Below, piece by piece: positions 18,302 through 27,158 of a stretch of DNA of 64,000 nucleotides; positions within the stretch are counted from its first letter, which is position 1, and each line of letters opens with the position of its first letter. The translations under genes and the position numbers were made by a program. Source of the stretch: Kaistia defluvii (lineage in GTDB: Bacteria > Pseudomonadota > Alphaproteobacteria > Rhizobiales > Kaistiaceae). Below the pieces are notes generated by a model. The model searched no databases. It was not told the origin of the DNA and saw only the letters and a program-made list of their open reading frames with translations. Where the stretch lies: positions 744,001 to 808,000 of the forward strand of contig NZ_JAPKNI010000001.1 of NCBI RefSeq assembly GCF_026343955.1, read 5' to 3'.

Positions 18302-19426
18302 TTGATTGAAGCGCTGATGTACTTCGCACTCGGCTTCCTGTCGGCGGGGATCCTTGCCCTGGTCGTCCTGCCGCCGGTCTGGCGCCGCGCATTGCGCCTG
18401 ACCCGCCGCAACATCGAGCGCACGCTGCCGATGACCCGCGCCGAGATCCAGGCCGAGAAGGATCAGATCCGCGCCGGCTTCGCCCTGTCGACGCGAACCC
18501 TCAACCAGACCATCGAGCGCCTCAAGACGCAGGTGACCGAACAGCTGATCGACATCAACCGCAAGCGCGAAGTGATCACCCACCTGACCGCGCAGGGGAC
18601 GCTTTCCGCCGATGACATCGTCGCGCTGGAAGAGCGCCGCGCCGAACTGGAAGTGCGGGTTGCCGAGGCCGACCTCGCCGTCGCTGCCGCCGTGACGGAC
18701 CGAGCCGAGGGCGAAAAACGCCTCCAGCAGATGCGGATGAAGCTGGAAAGCGCCGAGGAAACCCTGGAGCAGATTACGGCCGAGCGCGAAGAACAACGGC
18801 TTGAGATCATTGCCCGCGATACCGAACTGGACAATCTGCGCGATGCGCTGGCGGCCGTGAAGATGAGTTCTACGGTCGACGAAGTGGCGAGCGCCGGGTT
18901 CGAATCCGAGCTGTCGACGCTTCGCGCCAATCTGGCGATCGAGCGTCGCCGCACCGAGGCGCAGTCGGAGCGCGAGCTCGAGAGCGAAGCGACGATGCGG
19001 GCCGCGATCGCCCAATTGAAGCAGCGCGAAACCGACCTCGCCGACGCGCATGCGAAGATCCAGGACCTCTCGGTCCGTCTGGTCGATGCCGAGGCGGCGG
19101 AGATGAGCGGCATGGCGCTGCGCGACCAGAAGTTGGAGCTGGAGGCCCGGATCCTGTCGCTGGAGAGCCGCAACGCCGCTCTCCAGGCCGATCTCGAGGG
19201 ATGGAAGCAGCGGAGCGGGACGGCCAGCGCCGAGGAAAGCGCCGTGCTGCGCGAGAAGCTGATCGAGTTCGGCGCCGCCGTGGCCCGGCTTGCCAGCGAG
19301 CGGGGCGAGGCGCCGGGTCTCGTCACCCTGCTCCCGCCGCCGCCCGAGGAGACGACGGCGCCCGCGCCCGCCCCGGGGCTTGCCGAGCGCATTCGCGCCC
19401 TCCAGCACGCCGGCACGGGCGCCTGA
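18302..19426 (+). CDS. Membrane-anchored coiled-coil protein of unknown function
   Basis: A 374-residue protein with one N-terminal membrane helix (MYFALGFLSAGILALVVLPP), a basic patch (RRALRLTRRNIERTLP), then about 280 residues of heptad-rich, Glu/Arg-rich coiled coil and a short Pro-rich stretch before the end. Homologues of this architecture, opening IEALMYFALGFL, are common in Rhizobiales; none that I know has an assigned role. The start is taken as TTG at 18302 because GGAGACG lies just upstream and the family begins at this residue; an upstream frame reaches 18257. A cytoplasmic scaffold anchored to the inner membrane is the likely topology. Confidence 0.8.
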   Translation: MIEALMYFALGFLSAGILALVVLPPVWRRALRLTRRNIERTLPMTRAEIQAEKDQIRAGFALSTRTLNQTIERLKTQVTEQLIDINRKREVITHLTAQGTLSADDIVALEERRAELEVRVAEADLAVAAAVTDRAEGEKRLQQMRMKLESAEETLEQITAEREEQRLEIIARDTELDNLRDALAAVKMSSTVDEVASAGFESELSTLRANLAIERRRTEAQSERELESEATMRAAIAQLKQRETDLADAHAKIQDLSVRLVDAEAAEMSGMALRDQKLELEARILSLESRNAALQADLEGWKQRSGTASAEESAVLREKLIEFGAAVARLASERGEAPGLVTLLPPPPEETTAPAPAPGLAERIRALQHAGTGA

Positions 19427-19433
19427 GCGCCGG

Positions 19434-20414
19434 TCAGGCGGGGTCAGCCCCCGGCATCGAGCCCATCGCCGTCAGCGTCGCGCGCAAGGCGTCGGGCAGC
19501 GGCGTATGCGGTTCCTGGCCGAGAAAGGCGAGAAGCTTGCGATTGTCGAGTTCGAGCGGCTCGGTCCAGAGATAGCGCATCTCGATCAGTTCGCGGAACA
19601 TCTCGACGAAAGGCGCGGCGAGATAGACCGCCACCCACGGAAAACCCCGGATCCGGCTGCCCTGCCTTCCGACCGTCGCCGCCACGCCTTCCGACATTTC
19701 GACGCCGCGTTCGAAATAATGGCCGCGGAAATGGAAGACCTCGAACAGCCCCATGGCATCGGCGCGCTCCATCAGTTGAACCATTGTCTCGGCCAGGTCC
19801 GGCAGATAGGCCCAGGCGTGGCCGATATCCCGCCTCCCCGGATAGCGGATCGTTGACGCGGGGACGCCCGGCTTGACGATTCCGGCGGCGAACCAGTTGT
19901 TGCCGGCATGAGGACCGAAGAAATCGCCGGCGCGCACGATCAGCACCGGCGTGCCCGCCGCCGCAGTTTCGCGCAGGCGCTGTTCCATGGCGACGCGGAT
20001 CTTGCCCTTGCGGGTGGTGGGCCGCTGCGATGCGGCCTCGTCGACCAGGGGCCGCGCATCGGGCCCGAAATTGTAGACCGTGCCTGGGAAGACAATCCGG
20101 GCGCCAACCGCCCGGGCGGCGGCGATCGTGCTTTCCAGCATCGGCAGCGCCAGGCCCTTCCAGTTGCGGTAGCCGGGAGGATTGGCGCCATGGAAGATCA
20201 CCTCGGCGCCCTTCGCGGCGGCGATCACGTCGGCGGCGACCATGGCGTCGCCTTGGACCCATTCGATGCCCTCGCCGCCCGGCTTGCGGCGGGCTGCGGC
20301 CGGGTCCCGGTTCAGGCCGCGCACCTTCCAGCCGCGGGCGAGCAGCACCCGAGCCACTGCGCCGCCGACGCCGCCCGTTGCGCCAACCACCAAGGCAATC
20401 CTGCCATCCGTCAT
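19434..20414 (-). CDS. NAD-dependent epimerase/dehydratase-like protein (extended or atypical SDR)
   Basis: A 326-residue Rossmann-fold protein beginning TDGRIALVVGATGGVGGAVA, with the dinucleotide loop GATGGVGGAV and the motif FPGTVYNFGPDARPLVDE. The catalytic YxxxK is not obvious: KGKIRVAMEQRLRE occupies the expected place, so the protein resembles NmrA-like or atypical SDRs that bind NAD(P) without classical chemistry. The ATG at 20414 has AGGAG six bases upstream. It is divergent from a LysR regulator across 92 bp, a typical regulator-target pair. Confidence 0.8.
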   Translation of the reverse strand: MTDGRIALVVGATGGVGGAVARVLLARGWKVRGLNRDPAAARRKPGGEGIEWVQGDAMVAADVIAAAKGAEVIFHGANPPGYRNWKGLALPMLESTIAAARAVGARIVFPGTVYNFGPDARPLVDEAASQRPTTRKGKIRVAMEQRLRETAAAGTPVLIVRAGDFFGPHAGNNWFAAGIVKPGVPASTIRYPGRRDIGHAWAYLPDLAETMVQLMERADAMGLFEVFHFRGHYFERGVEMSEGVAATVGRQGSRIRGFPWVAVYLAAPFVEMFRELIEMRYLWTEPLELDNRKLLAFLGQEPHTPLPDALRATLTAMGSMPGADPA

Positions 20415-20506
20415 GATCATCTCCTGTCGTTCCAATGACGAGAAGATCGCGCGCCCAGCTCCTATTTTAAATTGTTGAACTTCGGATAGCAGTCATACAT
20501 TCTTGA

Positions 20507-21409
20507 ATGATGACGCCATCCTGGGATCATTTCCGCTCGTTCCTTGCCGTGCTCGGCGATGGCAGCCTTTCGAAGGCCGCGCGCAGTCTGCGCCTGACCC
20601 AGCCGACGATCGGCCGTCACATTGATGAACTGGAGCAATCGCTGGGCGTCGTGCTGTTCACGCGCTCCCGCACGGGCCTGACGCCAACCGAAGCGGCGCT
20701 GGAGCTGGAGCCGCATGCAGCAACCATGGCGGCCGCGGCCGATGCCCTCGTCCGCGCCGCCTCGGGCGAAGCGCGCGAGGATCGCGGCACGGTTCGGCTG
20801 ACGGCGAGCGAGGTGGTCGGCACCGAGATCCTGCCCGCCCTCCTGCGGCCCTTCCTGGGGCGGCATCCGCATATCGCCATCGAGCTGGTGGTATCCAACC
20901 GCAACGAGGACCTGATGCGACGCGAGGCCGACATCGCCGTCCGCATGGCGCGGCCGACCCAGGGTGCGCTGCTCGCGCGCCGCATCGGCGCGGTCGATAT
21001 CGGCCTGCATGCGCACAGGTGCTATCTGGCGCAGCGCGGCACGCCGAAAACGTTGGCCGAACTCTCCGGCCATGCGCTGATCGGCTATGACCGCGATTCC
21101 CCGGCCATCCGCGCCCTGCAGAAACTCGGCCTGCCCCTGACCCGCGACATGTTCAGCCTGCGCACCGACAGCGACACGACGCAGCTCGCCGCCATCCGCG
21201 CCGGCCTCGGCATTGGCGGCTGCCAGAGCCGCCTCGCGGCGCTCGATCCCGATCTGGTGCATCTCGTGCCGGAAGAATTCGCCTACCCGCTCGAATGCTG
21301 GGTCGCCATGCATGAGGATCTCGGCGCGGTGCGGCGAATGCGGCTTGTCTTCGATCATCTTGTCGCGGGGCTCGGCGACTATGTCGCCGGCAGGCCGCTG
21401 GAAGGCTGA
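20507..21409 (+). CDS. LysR family transcriptional regulator
   Basis: A 300-residue LysR regulator: N-terminal winged helix-turn-helix (FRSFLAVLGDGSLSKAARSL, then LTQPTIGRHIDELEQSLG) and an effector-binding domain with LRTDSDTTQLAAIRAGLGIG. The effector is unknown. Because it is transcribed away from the SDR gene, it most likely controls that gene and itself from the AT-rich 92-bp gap (20415-20506). Tandem ATGs at 20507 and 20510 are equivalent starts. Confidence 0.92.
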   Translation: MMTPSWDHFRSFLAVLGDGSLSKAARSLRLTQPTIGRHIDELEQSLGVVLFTRSRTGLTPTEAALELEPHAATMAAAADALVRAASGEAREDRGTVRLTASEVVGTEILPALLRPFLGRHPHIAIELVVSNRNEDLMRREADIAVRMARPTQGALLARRIGAVDIGLHAHRCYLAQRGTPKTLAELSGHALIGYDRDSPAIRALQKLGLPLTRDMFSLRTDSDTTQLAAIRAGLGIGGCQSRLAALDPDLVHLVPEEFAYPLECWVAMHEDLGAVRRMRLVFDHLVAGLGDYVAGRPLEG

Positions 21410-21487
21410 ACGGGGCCAACGCAGGGCTAGAGCCCTTGAGATCACAAAAACTTAGAGAGCAGCCATTTCTGGGTGGGGTGCAAATTT

Positions 21488-21562
21488 TGGTACGCCCAAG
21501 GGGAATCGAACCCCTGCTTTCGCCGTGAGAGGGCGACGTCCTGACCGCTAGACGATGGGCGC
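21488..21562 (-). tRNA. tRNA-Glu (CUC anticodon)
   Basis: On the minus strand the sequence folds as a tRNA: acceptor GCGCCCA pairing with TGGGCGT (first pair G-U), D-arm with GTCTAGCGGTCAGGAC, anticodon loop CTCTCAC giving anticodon CUC, and T-arm with GGTTCGATTCC. CCA is encoded at 21490-21488. It reads GAG codons, abundant in this genome. Confidence 0.95.
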
Positions 21563-21688
21563 GGATCCGTTCGCTTTCGGATGACGGCGATATACCGGGT
21601 GATCGGAACCTTGGCAAGCCATCTCGCCAAGGTTCTTTGCATCTCCCTGTGCAGAACTTCGCCGCAGGGAAGCCAAATGGCGGAAATC

Positions 21689-22078
21689 CTAGGGCGTGAC
21701 GCCCAGCGTGATGTTGCGCAGAACCTTGCCCGTATTGATGTTGAGGATCACGACGCGGGTGGCGCCACCGGCATCCAGCGTCAGGGCCAGCTGGTCGCCA
21801 TTCAGCGACGAGGAAATGATGCGCGCGCCGGCCGGAATCGCCTTCTCGATGCGCAGCTCCGCCGACGATGGCTTGAGACCGGACTTGCTTCCGCCGGGGC
21901 CGATCCGATAGATGACGGCGAACAGCACGGCGACGAAGCCGAGCAACACCGTCAAACTCGATACCAGGATCAGACGTCTCAGCTTCAGCCGGACGCGCTC
22001 GACGGCGGGATCGAGGGGCGTATCGCCGCCAGGCTGCTGCGCGCCGGGCTGGTTCGAAGAGGAAGTAGAGTTGACCAT
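21689..22078 (-). CDS. Small single-pass membrane protein, unknown function
   Basis: A 129-residue protein: a Gln/Pro/Ser-rich cytoplasmic leader, a basic stretch (VRLKLRRL), one membrane helix (ILVSSLTVLLGFVAVLFAVI) and an ~65-residue periplasmic domain (IPAGARIISSSLNGDQLALT, VVILNINTGKVLRN). The pattern resembles the start of a beta-propeller-like blade seen in small Rhizobiales membrane proteins located next to rluD. Its ATG (22078-22076) overlaps the rluD ATG (22077-22079) on the other strand within CCATGG. Confidence 0.75.
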   Translation of the reverse strand: MVNSTSSSNQPGAQQPGGDTPLDPAVERVRLKLRRLILVSSLTVLLGFVAVLFAVIYRIGPGGSKSGLKPSSAELRIEKAIPAGARIISSSLNGDQLALTLDAGGATRVVILNINTGKVLRNITLGVTP

Positions 22079-23087
22079 GGATCAGTTTCCGGATGACGGC
22101 GAGGAAATCGTCGACCTCGTGGTCGAACCGGACGCGGCAGGCCGTCGCCTCGACGCCTATCTGGCCACCGCGATCGCCGAGCTTTCCCGTAGCCGCCTCA
22201 AGGTGTTGATCGAGGCCGGCCACGTCTCCATCGGCGGCGCGACCATAGTGGAGGCCAAAAAGGCGGTCAACGCGGGCGACGTCATCCGCGTCGCCGTGCC
22301 GCCCGCCGTCGCCCCGGAGCCCGAAGGCGAACCGATCCCGCTCAATGTCGTCTACGAGGACAGTGACCTGCTCGTCATCGACAAGCAGGCTGGCCTCGTG
22401 GTGCACCCGGCCGCCGGCAACTGGTCGGGCACGCTGGTCAACGCGCTGATCGCCCATTGCGGCGACAGCCTGTCGGGCATTGGCGGCGTGCGCCGGCCGG
22501 GCATCGTGCACCGGCTCGACAAGGACACGACCGGGCTGATGGTCGTGGCCAAGAACGACCGCGCCCACAAGCGCCTCGCCAACCAGTTCGCCGACCATGG
22601 CCGCACCGGCCCGCTCGAGCGCGGCTACCGCGCCATCGTCTGGGGCGTGCCGTCCCTGCCCTATGGCCTCGTCGATGCGCCGATCGGCCGCTCGCCGACC
22701 AGCCGGCTGAAGATGGCCGTGCTGAAGACCGGCGGCAAGGAAGCCATCACCCATTACACGGTGCAGGACCGCTTCGGCGACCCGAAGAACCCGATCGCCA
22801 GCCTGATCGACCTGCGGCTGGAAACCGGCCGCACGCACCAGATCCGCGTCCATATGGCCGCCATGGCGCATCCGCTGATCGGCGACCAGGAATATGGCAA
22901 GGGCTTCCTGACCAAGATGAGTCTGATCCCGGAGCCGGCGCGCTCGGCGATCGCCTCGTTCCATCGCCAGGCGCTGCATGCCTGGCTGCTCGGCTTCGAG
23001 CATCCGACGACCGGCGAAACGCTGCATTTCGAAAGCGAACCGCCGGAGGATCTGGCCCATCTGATCGAGGCATTCAACGGACTGTGA
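22077..23087 (+). CDS. rluD: Ribosomal large subunit pseudouridine synthase RluD-type
   Basis: A 336-residue RluA/RluD-family enzyme that isomerises uridines in 23S rRNA. It has an N-terminal S4 domain (GRRLDAYLATAIAELSRSRL, KVLIEAGHVSIGG) and the catalytic core with the active Asp in GIVHRLDKDTTGLMVVAKND, plus DLRLETGRTHQIRVHMA. RluD-type members modify 1911/1915/1917; the exact target is inferred from similarity. AGAGGAAG lies upstream of the ATG. It is separated by 124 bp from rpoH, an adjacency seen in many alphaproteobacteria. Confidence 0.93.
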   Translation: MDQFPDDGEEIVDLVVEPDAAGRRLDAYLATAIAELSRSRLKVLIEAGHVSIGGATIVEAKKAVNAGDVIRVAVPPAVAPEPEGEPIPLNVVYEDSDLLVIDKQAGLVVHPAAGNWSGTLVNALIAHCGDSLSGIGGVRRPGIVHRLDKDTTGLMVVAKNDRAHKRLANQFADHGRTGPLERGYRAIVWGVPSLPYGLVDAPIGRSPTSRLKMAVLKTGGKEAITHYTVQDRFGDPKNPIASLIDLRLETGRTHQIRVHMAAMAHPLIGDQEYGKGFLTKMSLIPEPARSAIASFHRQALHAWLLGFEHPTTGETLHFESEPPEDLAHLIEAFNGL

Positions 23088-23211
23088 TCGGATCGAACCG
23101 ATCGGTCCTGTTAAACTTGTATTTCGTGCCTATATATCTCCATGCGGGCCAACATGGCCGCGACCGGCGTTGGCTTTCGGGGAACGCCGGCAAGAAATGG
23201 AGGGGGCACAT

Positions 23212-24129
23212 ATGGCTGCCAGAGCAAGTCTTCCTGTCATCGCGTCCGGCGAAGCCGGACTCTCACGCTATCTCGACGATATCCGCCGCTTTCCCATGCT
23301 GGCGCCGGATGAAGAATATATGCTGGCCAAGGCCTACAAGGAACATGACGACCGCAGCGCGGCGCATCGGCTGGTCACCAGCCATCTGCGTCTCGTCGCC
23401 AAGATCGCCATGGGCTATCGCGGCTACGGCCTGCCGATCGGCGAAGTGATCTCCGAGGGCAATGTCGGCCTGATGCAGGCCGTGAAGCGGTTCGAGCCCG
23501 AAAAGGGCTTCCGCCTCGCGACCTACGCCATGTGGTGGATCAAGGCCTCGATCCAGGAGTACATCCTGCGGTCGTGGAGCCTGGTCAAGATGGGCACGAC
23601 GGCCAACCAGAAGCGCCTGTTCTTCAATCTGCGCAAGATGAAGAGCCAGATCCAGGCGCTCGAGGAAGGCGATCTGAAGCCGCATCAGGTCGAGCAGATC
23701 GCCACCAAGCTCGGAGTCACCACCGAGGACGTCATCTCGATGAACCGTCGCCTCGGCGGCGACGCGTCGCTGAACGCGCCGCTGCGCGCCGACACCGAAG
23801 GCGGCGAGTGGCAGGATTGGCTCGTCGACGACAGCGACAACCAGGAAACCATCCTCGCCAACCAGGAGGAGGCCGACAACCGTCGCCAGCTCCTGCGCGA
23901 TGCGATGGGCGTCCTGAACGAGCGCGAGCGCCGGATCTTCGAGGCGCGCCGCCTTGCCGAGGACCCGATGACGCTCGAGGAACTCTCGTCCGAATTCGGC
24001 GTCAGCCGCGAACGCGTGCGCCAGATCGAGGTCCGCGCCTTCGAAAAGGTGCAGAAGGCCGTCAAAAGGGGCGCCCGGGATCTCGAGCGCAACCATGGCG
24101 AGGACGAACTCGCCGCGACCGACGCCTGA
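23212..24129 (+). CDS. rpoH: RNA polymerase heat-shock sigma factor (sigma-32)
   Basis: A 305-residue group 3 sigma factor. Region 2 is clear (SHLRLVAKIAMGYRGYGLPI, then ATYAMWWIKASIQEYILRSW) and is followed by the RpoH box QKRLFFNLRKMK, which separates RpoH from RpoD. Region 4 has LSSEFGVSRERVRQIEVRAF. It drives chaperone and protease genes, likely including ftsH of this window, whose product in turn degrades sigma-32 in E. coli. GGAGGGGG precedes the ATG. The short leader (23088-23211) was not folded. Confidence 0.97.
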   Translation: MAARASLPVIASGEAGLSRYLDDIRRFPMLAPDEEYMLAKAYKEHDDRSAAHRLVTSHLRLVAKIAMGYRGYGLPIGEVISEGNVGLMQAVKRFEPEKGFRLATYAMWWIKASIQEYILRSWSLVKMGTTANQKRLFFNLRKMKSQIQALEEGDLKPHQVEQIATKLGVTTEDVISMNRRLGGDASLNAPLRADTEGGEWQDWLVDDSDNQETILANQEEADNRRQLLRDAMGVLNERERRIFEARRLAEDPMTLEELSSEFGVSRERVRQIEVRAFEKVQKAVKRGARDLERNHGEDELAATDA

Positions 24130-24313
24130 GCTTCAGGCGCCGGTCCCGCCGCGTTTGGCGACATTTCTGCCAACGCGAGAGACTTTCGACTTTCCCGACA
24201 AACGAAACCGTTGCGAAAGCCGCGGCGATGCTGTATGCGGCTGATAGGCGCATGCCCCAGCGTAAGCTTCGGCGGGCCGCATTACTCATCCAATCCGGTG
24301 TCGGGGAACCACC

Positions 24314-26122
24314 ATGGCGCGCGCGCGTCGTCGACTGACCGTCATTGCTGCGCTGGACATGGTCGGCTACTCGGAGCTGATCCAGCGGGATGAACTCGGC
24401 GCGATCCGCGAAGTCCGCTCGATCTACCGCAATCTCGTACGCCCGACGATTGCCCGCTTTGGCGCCCACATCATCAAGACGATGGGCGATGGCGGGCTGA
24501 TCGAATTCCCCAGCGTGCTTGACGCGGTCGAATGGACCATGGCCTTCCAGACCGGCATGGCCGCCCGCAATGCGGCGCGCGATCGGGCGCCGATCGAAGT
24601 CCGGGCGGCGATCGTGCTCGCCGACCTGATCCTGACCGATGATGATCGCTTCGGCGCCGCGATCGGCTTTGCGATGCGGCTGCAGACAGCCGCGCCGCCC
24701 GGCGGCATCGCCATCACCCATTCCGTGCGCTGGCAATTGCTGGGCGAGCCCGCCGCCGCGTTCAAGCCGGCCGGTTTCCTGTCGCTGCGCAGCATCCCCT
24801 ACCCTGTCGAAGCCTGGTTCTGGATGCCCGAGGGCAAGCCGATGCCGCGCCGCGTACCGACGGCGGGGCAGACGCTGACGCCCGGCAGCCTCGCGGTTCT
24901 CGCCCTGAAGCCGGCGGAGGCGCCGGATCTCCGCCCGCTCACGGTCGTGCTGCCGTTCGACGACCTTTCCCCGCGCGCCGATCATGAATCCTTCGCCGAT
25001 GGCGTGGTCGAGGAAATGACCGCGACCCTGTCGCGCGTGCGTGACATTCGCGTCGTCGCCCGCAATTCCGCCTTCACCTACAAGGGCAAGCCGACCGACG
25101 TCCGCTCGCTCGGCCGCGATCTCGGCGTGCGCTATGTGATCGAGGGCAGCGTGCGCCAGTCCGGCGAGATGCTGCGCGTCACCGCGCAGTTGGTCGAGGC
25201 CGAGACGGGCGCGCATCTGTGGTCCGGCCGCAAGGACGGGACCATCCACGACCCGCTCGCCCTGCAGGACGATGTCGCGACGCTGGTCGCGGGCGCGCTG
25301 CGCCCCGCCATCCGCACGGCCGAGATCGAACGGTCCAGGCGCAAGACGTCGGAGACACTGAAGACACATGACCTGATCCTGCAGGCCATGCCGCATTTCT
25401 GGGCGCATCGGCGCGAGGACAATGCCGCCGCCCTGGCGCTGCTCGAAAAAGCGCTGGCGATCGATCCGCGCTCCAGCGGAGCGCTCAGCCTGAAGGGCTG
25501 GTGCCTCAGCCAGCAGATCACCTATCTCTGGTCCGAGGATCCCGTCCGCGATCGCGCCGAGGCCCTCGAATTCGCGGAGCTGGCCGCCGAACTGGCCGAG
25601 CCGGATCCGCTCGTCATGACCGCGATCGGCGCCACCTTCTCCATCCTGCATACCGACCAGTCGCGGGCGCTGCTCTTCATCGAGCGGGCCCTGGCGCTGG
25701 ACAGTACCTTCGCCTGGGCCTGGACCCGGCTTGGTTACGCCCAGGCCTATTCTGAGGGTCCGGAACTGGGCATCGAGAGCTTCGAGAAAGCGATCGCCTT
25801 GAGCCCGGAGGATCCGATCCAGTTCAATGCCTTCGCCGGCATGGCCACCTGCCACTTCCTGCTCGGGCATTATGCCGAGGCGGCGCATTGGGCAGCGCAG
25901 GCGCTGCACGGCCGCCCCGGCATGGTCTGGGCCTATCGTCTGCTCGCCACCTCGGCGTCCCTCTCCGGCCAGACGAGCCTCGCACGGCATGCCGTGCGTC
26001 GGTTGCTCGCCGAGAACCCGGCCCTGACCCTGGCCGGCGTACGGGCCGGCATCCAGAACCTCGCCGGCCCGGCGCTGGATCGCTACATGGAAGGCCTGCA
26101 ACTGGCGGGCCTGCCCGATTAG
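24314..26122 (+). CDS. Class III cyclase-like / TolB-N-like / TPR protein
   Basis: A 602-residue three-part protein. Residues ~1-170 resemble class III adenylate cyclases (RRLTVIAALDMVGYSELIQR with metal Asp, and KTMGDGGLIEF with the second Asp). The usual DGVN(I)AARL segment, carrying the transition-state Asn, reads AAIGFAMRL, so the Asn seems lost while the Arg stays. Residues ~205-330 are the TolB-amino-terminal-like domain often joined to such cyclases (VVLPFDDLSPRADHESFADG). The rest is TPR-like helical repeats (AALALLEKALAIDPRSSGAL; RALLFIERALALDSTFAWAW). No membrane helix is seen. The protein probably binds rather than makes a nucleotide, but this is inference. Confidence 0.87.
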   Translation: MARARRRLTVIAALDMVGYSELIQRDELGAIREVRSIYRNLVRPTIARFGAHIIKTMGDGGLIEFPSVLDAVEWTMAFQTGMAARNAARDRAPIEVRAAIVLADLILTDDDRFGAAIGFAMRLQTAAPPGGIAITHSVRWQLLGEPAAAFKPAGFLSLRSIPYPVEAWFWMPEGKPMPRRVPTAGQTLTPGSLAVLALKPAEAPDLRPLTVVLPFDDLSPRADHESFADGVVEEMTATLSRVRDIRVVARNSAFTYKGKPTDVRSLGRDLGVRYVIEGSVRQSGEMLRVTAQLVEAETGAHLWSGRKDGTIHDPLALQDDVATLVAGALRPAIRTAEIERSRRKTSETLKTHDLILQAMPHFWAHRREDNAAALALLEKALAIDPRSSGALSLKGWCLSQQITYLWSEDPVRDRAEALEFAELAAELAEPDPLVMTAIGATFSILHTDQSRALLFIERALALDSTFAWAWTRLGYAQAYSEGPELGIESFEKAIALSPEDPIQFNAFAGMATCHFLLGHYAEAAHWAAQALHGRPGMVWAYRLLATSASLSGQTSLARHAVRRLLAENPALTLAGVRAGIQNLAGPALDRYMEGLQLAGLPD

Positions 26123-26187
26123 GCGCAGCGAGCCCGCCAACCCAGGCCCTTCCCGCTATGCGGGGAGACGGGTCCCTTCTGTAGAGC

Positions 26188-27132
26188 CTAGCGCGGGGCG
26201 ATCGCGTAGCTGTCGATCGGCGGGATCGTATCCAGGAGGCCCCTCGCCTTCATGAACGCGGCGAACCGGTCATAGCGCCCGATGTCGAGCGCGGCCGGCC
26301 GCTTGGCGAAGCGCGGCAGGGTCGCGGCGAACGACTCGCGATTCAGCTTGTCGTCCAGTTCCTTGTGCGACTTGACGAACATCGCCAACGCCTCGTCCGG
26401 ATGATTGGTCAGGAAGATCGTCGCGTCCTCGACAGCGGAGAGGAAGCGGGCCATGCGCGGATCGCCGCGCAATTCGTTGCGCGTCACATAGATCAGTTCG
26501 TCATAGGCCGGCACGCCATGCTCCTCCGGAAAGAAGGCGACGCCCGGCTTGCCCTCGATGCCAAGCTGGATCAGCTCGACATTGCGATAGCCGTCGATCA
26601 CCGCGTCCACCTGGCCGGACATCAGGGACGTCGAGAGGTTGAAATTGACGTTGACCATCTCGACGTCCTTCTCGGACAGGCCGACCGAGTTGAGGATCGC
26701 GCCGATATAGGCATTCTGCAGGCTGGCGACCGAATAGCCGACCTTCTTGCCCTTGAGATCCGCCAGGGACTGGATCGGCCCATCCTTGAGCACGATCAGC
26801 GCGTTGAGCGGCGTCTCGATCAGCGTGCCGATGCGCGTCAGCGGCAGGCCTTCCTTTACCTGGAGCATCAGGTCGGGCTGATAGGTGATGGCAATGTCGG
26901 CCTGGCCGGCGGCGACCAGCCGCGGCGGGGCCGAAGCATCGGCCGGCGCGATCATCTCGACGTCGAGGCCATGCTTCTCGAAGAAGCCGGCTTCCTTGGC
27001 GATCACCAGCGGCGCGTGGTCGGGATTGTAGAACCAGTCGAGCAGCACGGTCAGCTTGTCGGCCGCGTGGACAGGTCCGATCGTCAGGGCCGCTGCCAGA
27101 CCGAGCGCCGCGAGCCGGATGAAGGGTTTCAT
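26188..27132 (-). CDS. thiY: Thiamine-pyrimidine ABC transporter substrate-binding protein (ThiY-like)
   Basis: A 314-residue periplasmic binding protein of the NMT1/THI5 family: signal peptide MKPFIRLAALGLAAALTIG cleaved after PVHA, then KLTVLLDWFYNPDHAPLVIA, the family hallmark, and GLSEKDVEMVNVNF. ThiY proteins bind formylaminopyrimidine (FAMP) or related thiamine precursors. It follows thiX by 26 bases and both lie below a TPP riboswitch, which makes thiamine-precursor uptake the likely role. No ATPase follows; the next gene faces it from the other strand. Confidence 0.9.
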   Translation of the reverse strand: MKPFIRLAALGLAAALTIGPVHAADKLTVLLDWFYNPDHAPLVIAKEAGFFEKHGLDVEMIAPADASAPPRLVAAGQADIAITYQPDLMLQVKEGLPLTRIGTLIETPLNALIVLKDGPIQSLADLKGKKVGYSVASLQNAYIGAILNSVGLSEKDVEMVNVNFNLSTSLMSGQVDAVIDGYRNVELIQLGIEGKPGVAFFPEEHGVPAYDELIYVTRNELRGDPRMARFLSAVEDATIFLTNHPDEALAMFVKSHKELDDKLNRESFAATLPRFAKRPAALDIGRYDRFAAFMKARGLLDTIPPIDSYAIAPR

Positions 27133-27158
27133 GCGTTTTCCTTTGCAGATGCAGAACG

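Noticed and set aside
23117-23145. Possible heat-shock promoter before rpoH (CTTG ... TATATAT)
   Set aside because: Spacing between the elements does not fit a sigma-32 or sigma-70 promoter well enough to annotate.
24123-24178. Hairpins after rpoH considered as a terminator
   Set aside because: CGCCTGA/TCAGGCG and CGCGTTTGGC/GCCAACGCG can fold, but neither is followed by a T-run.
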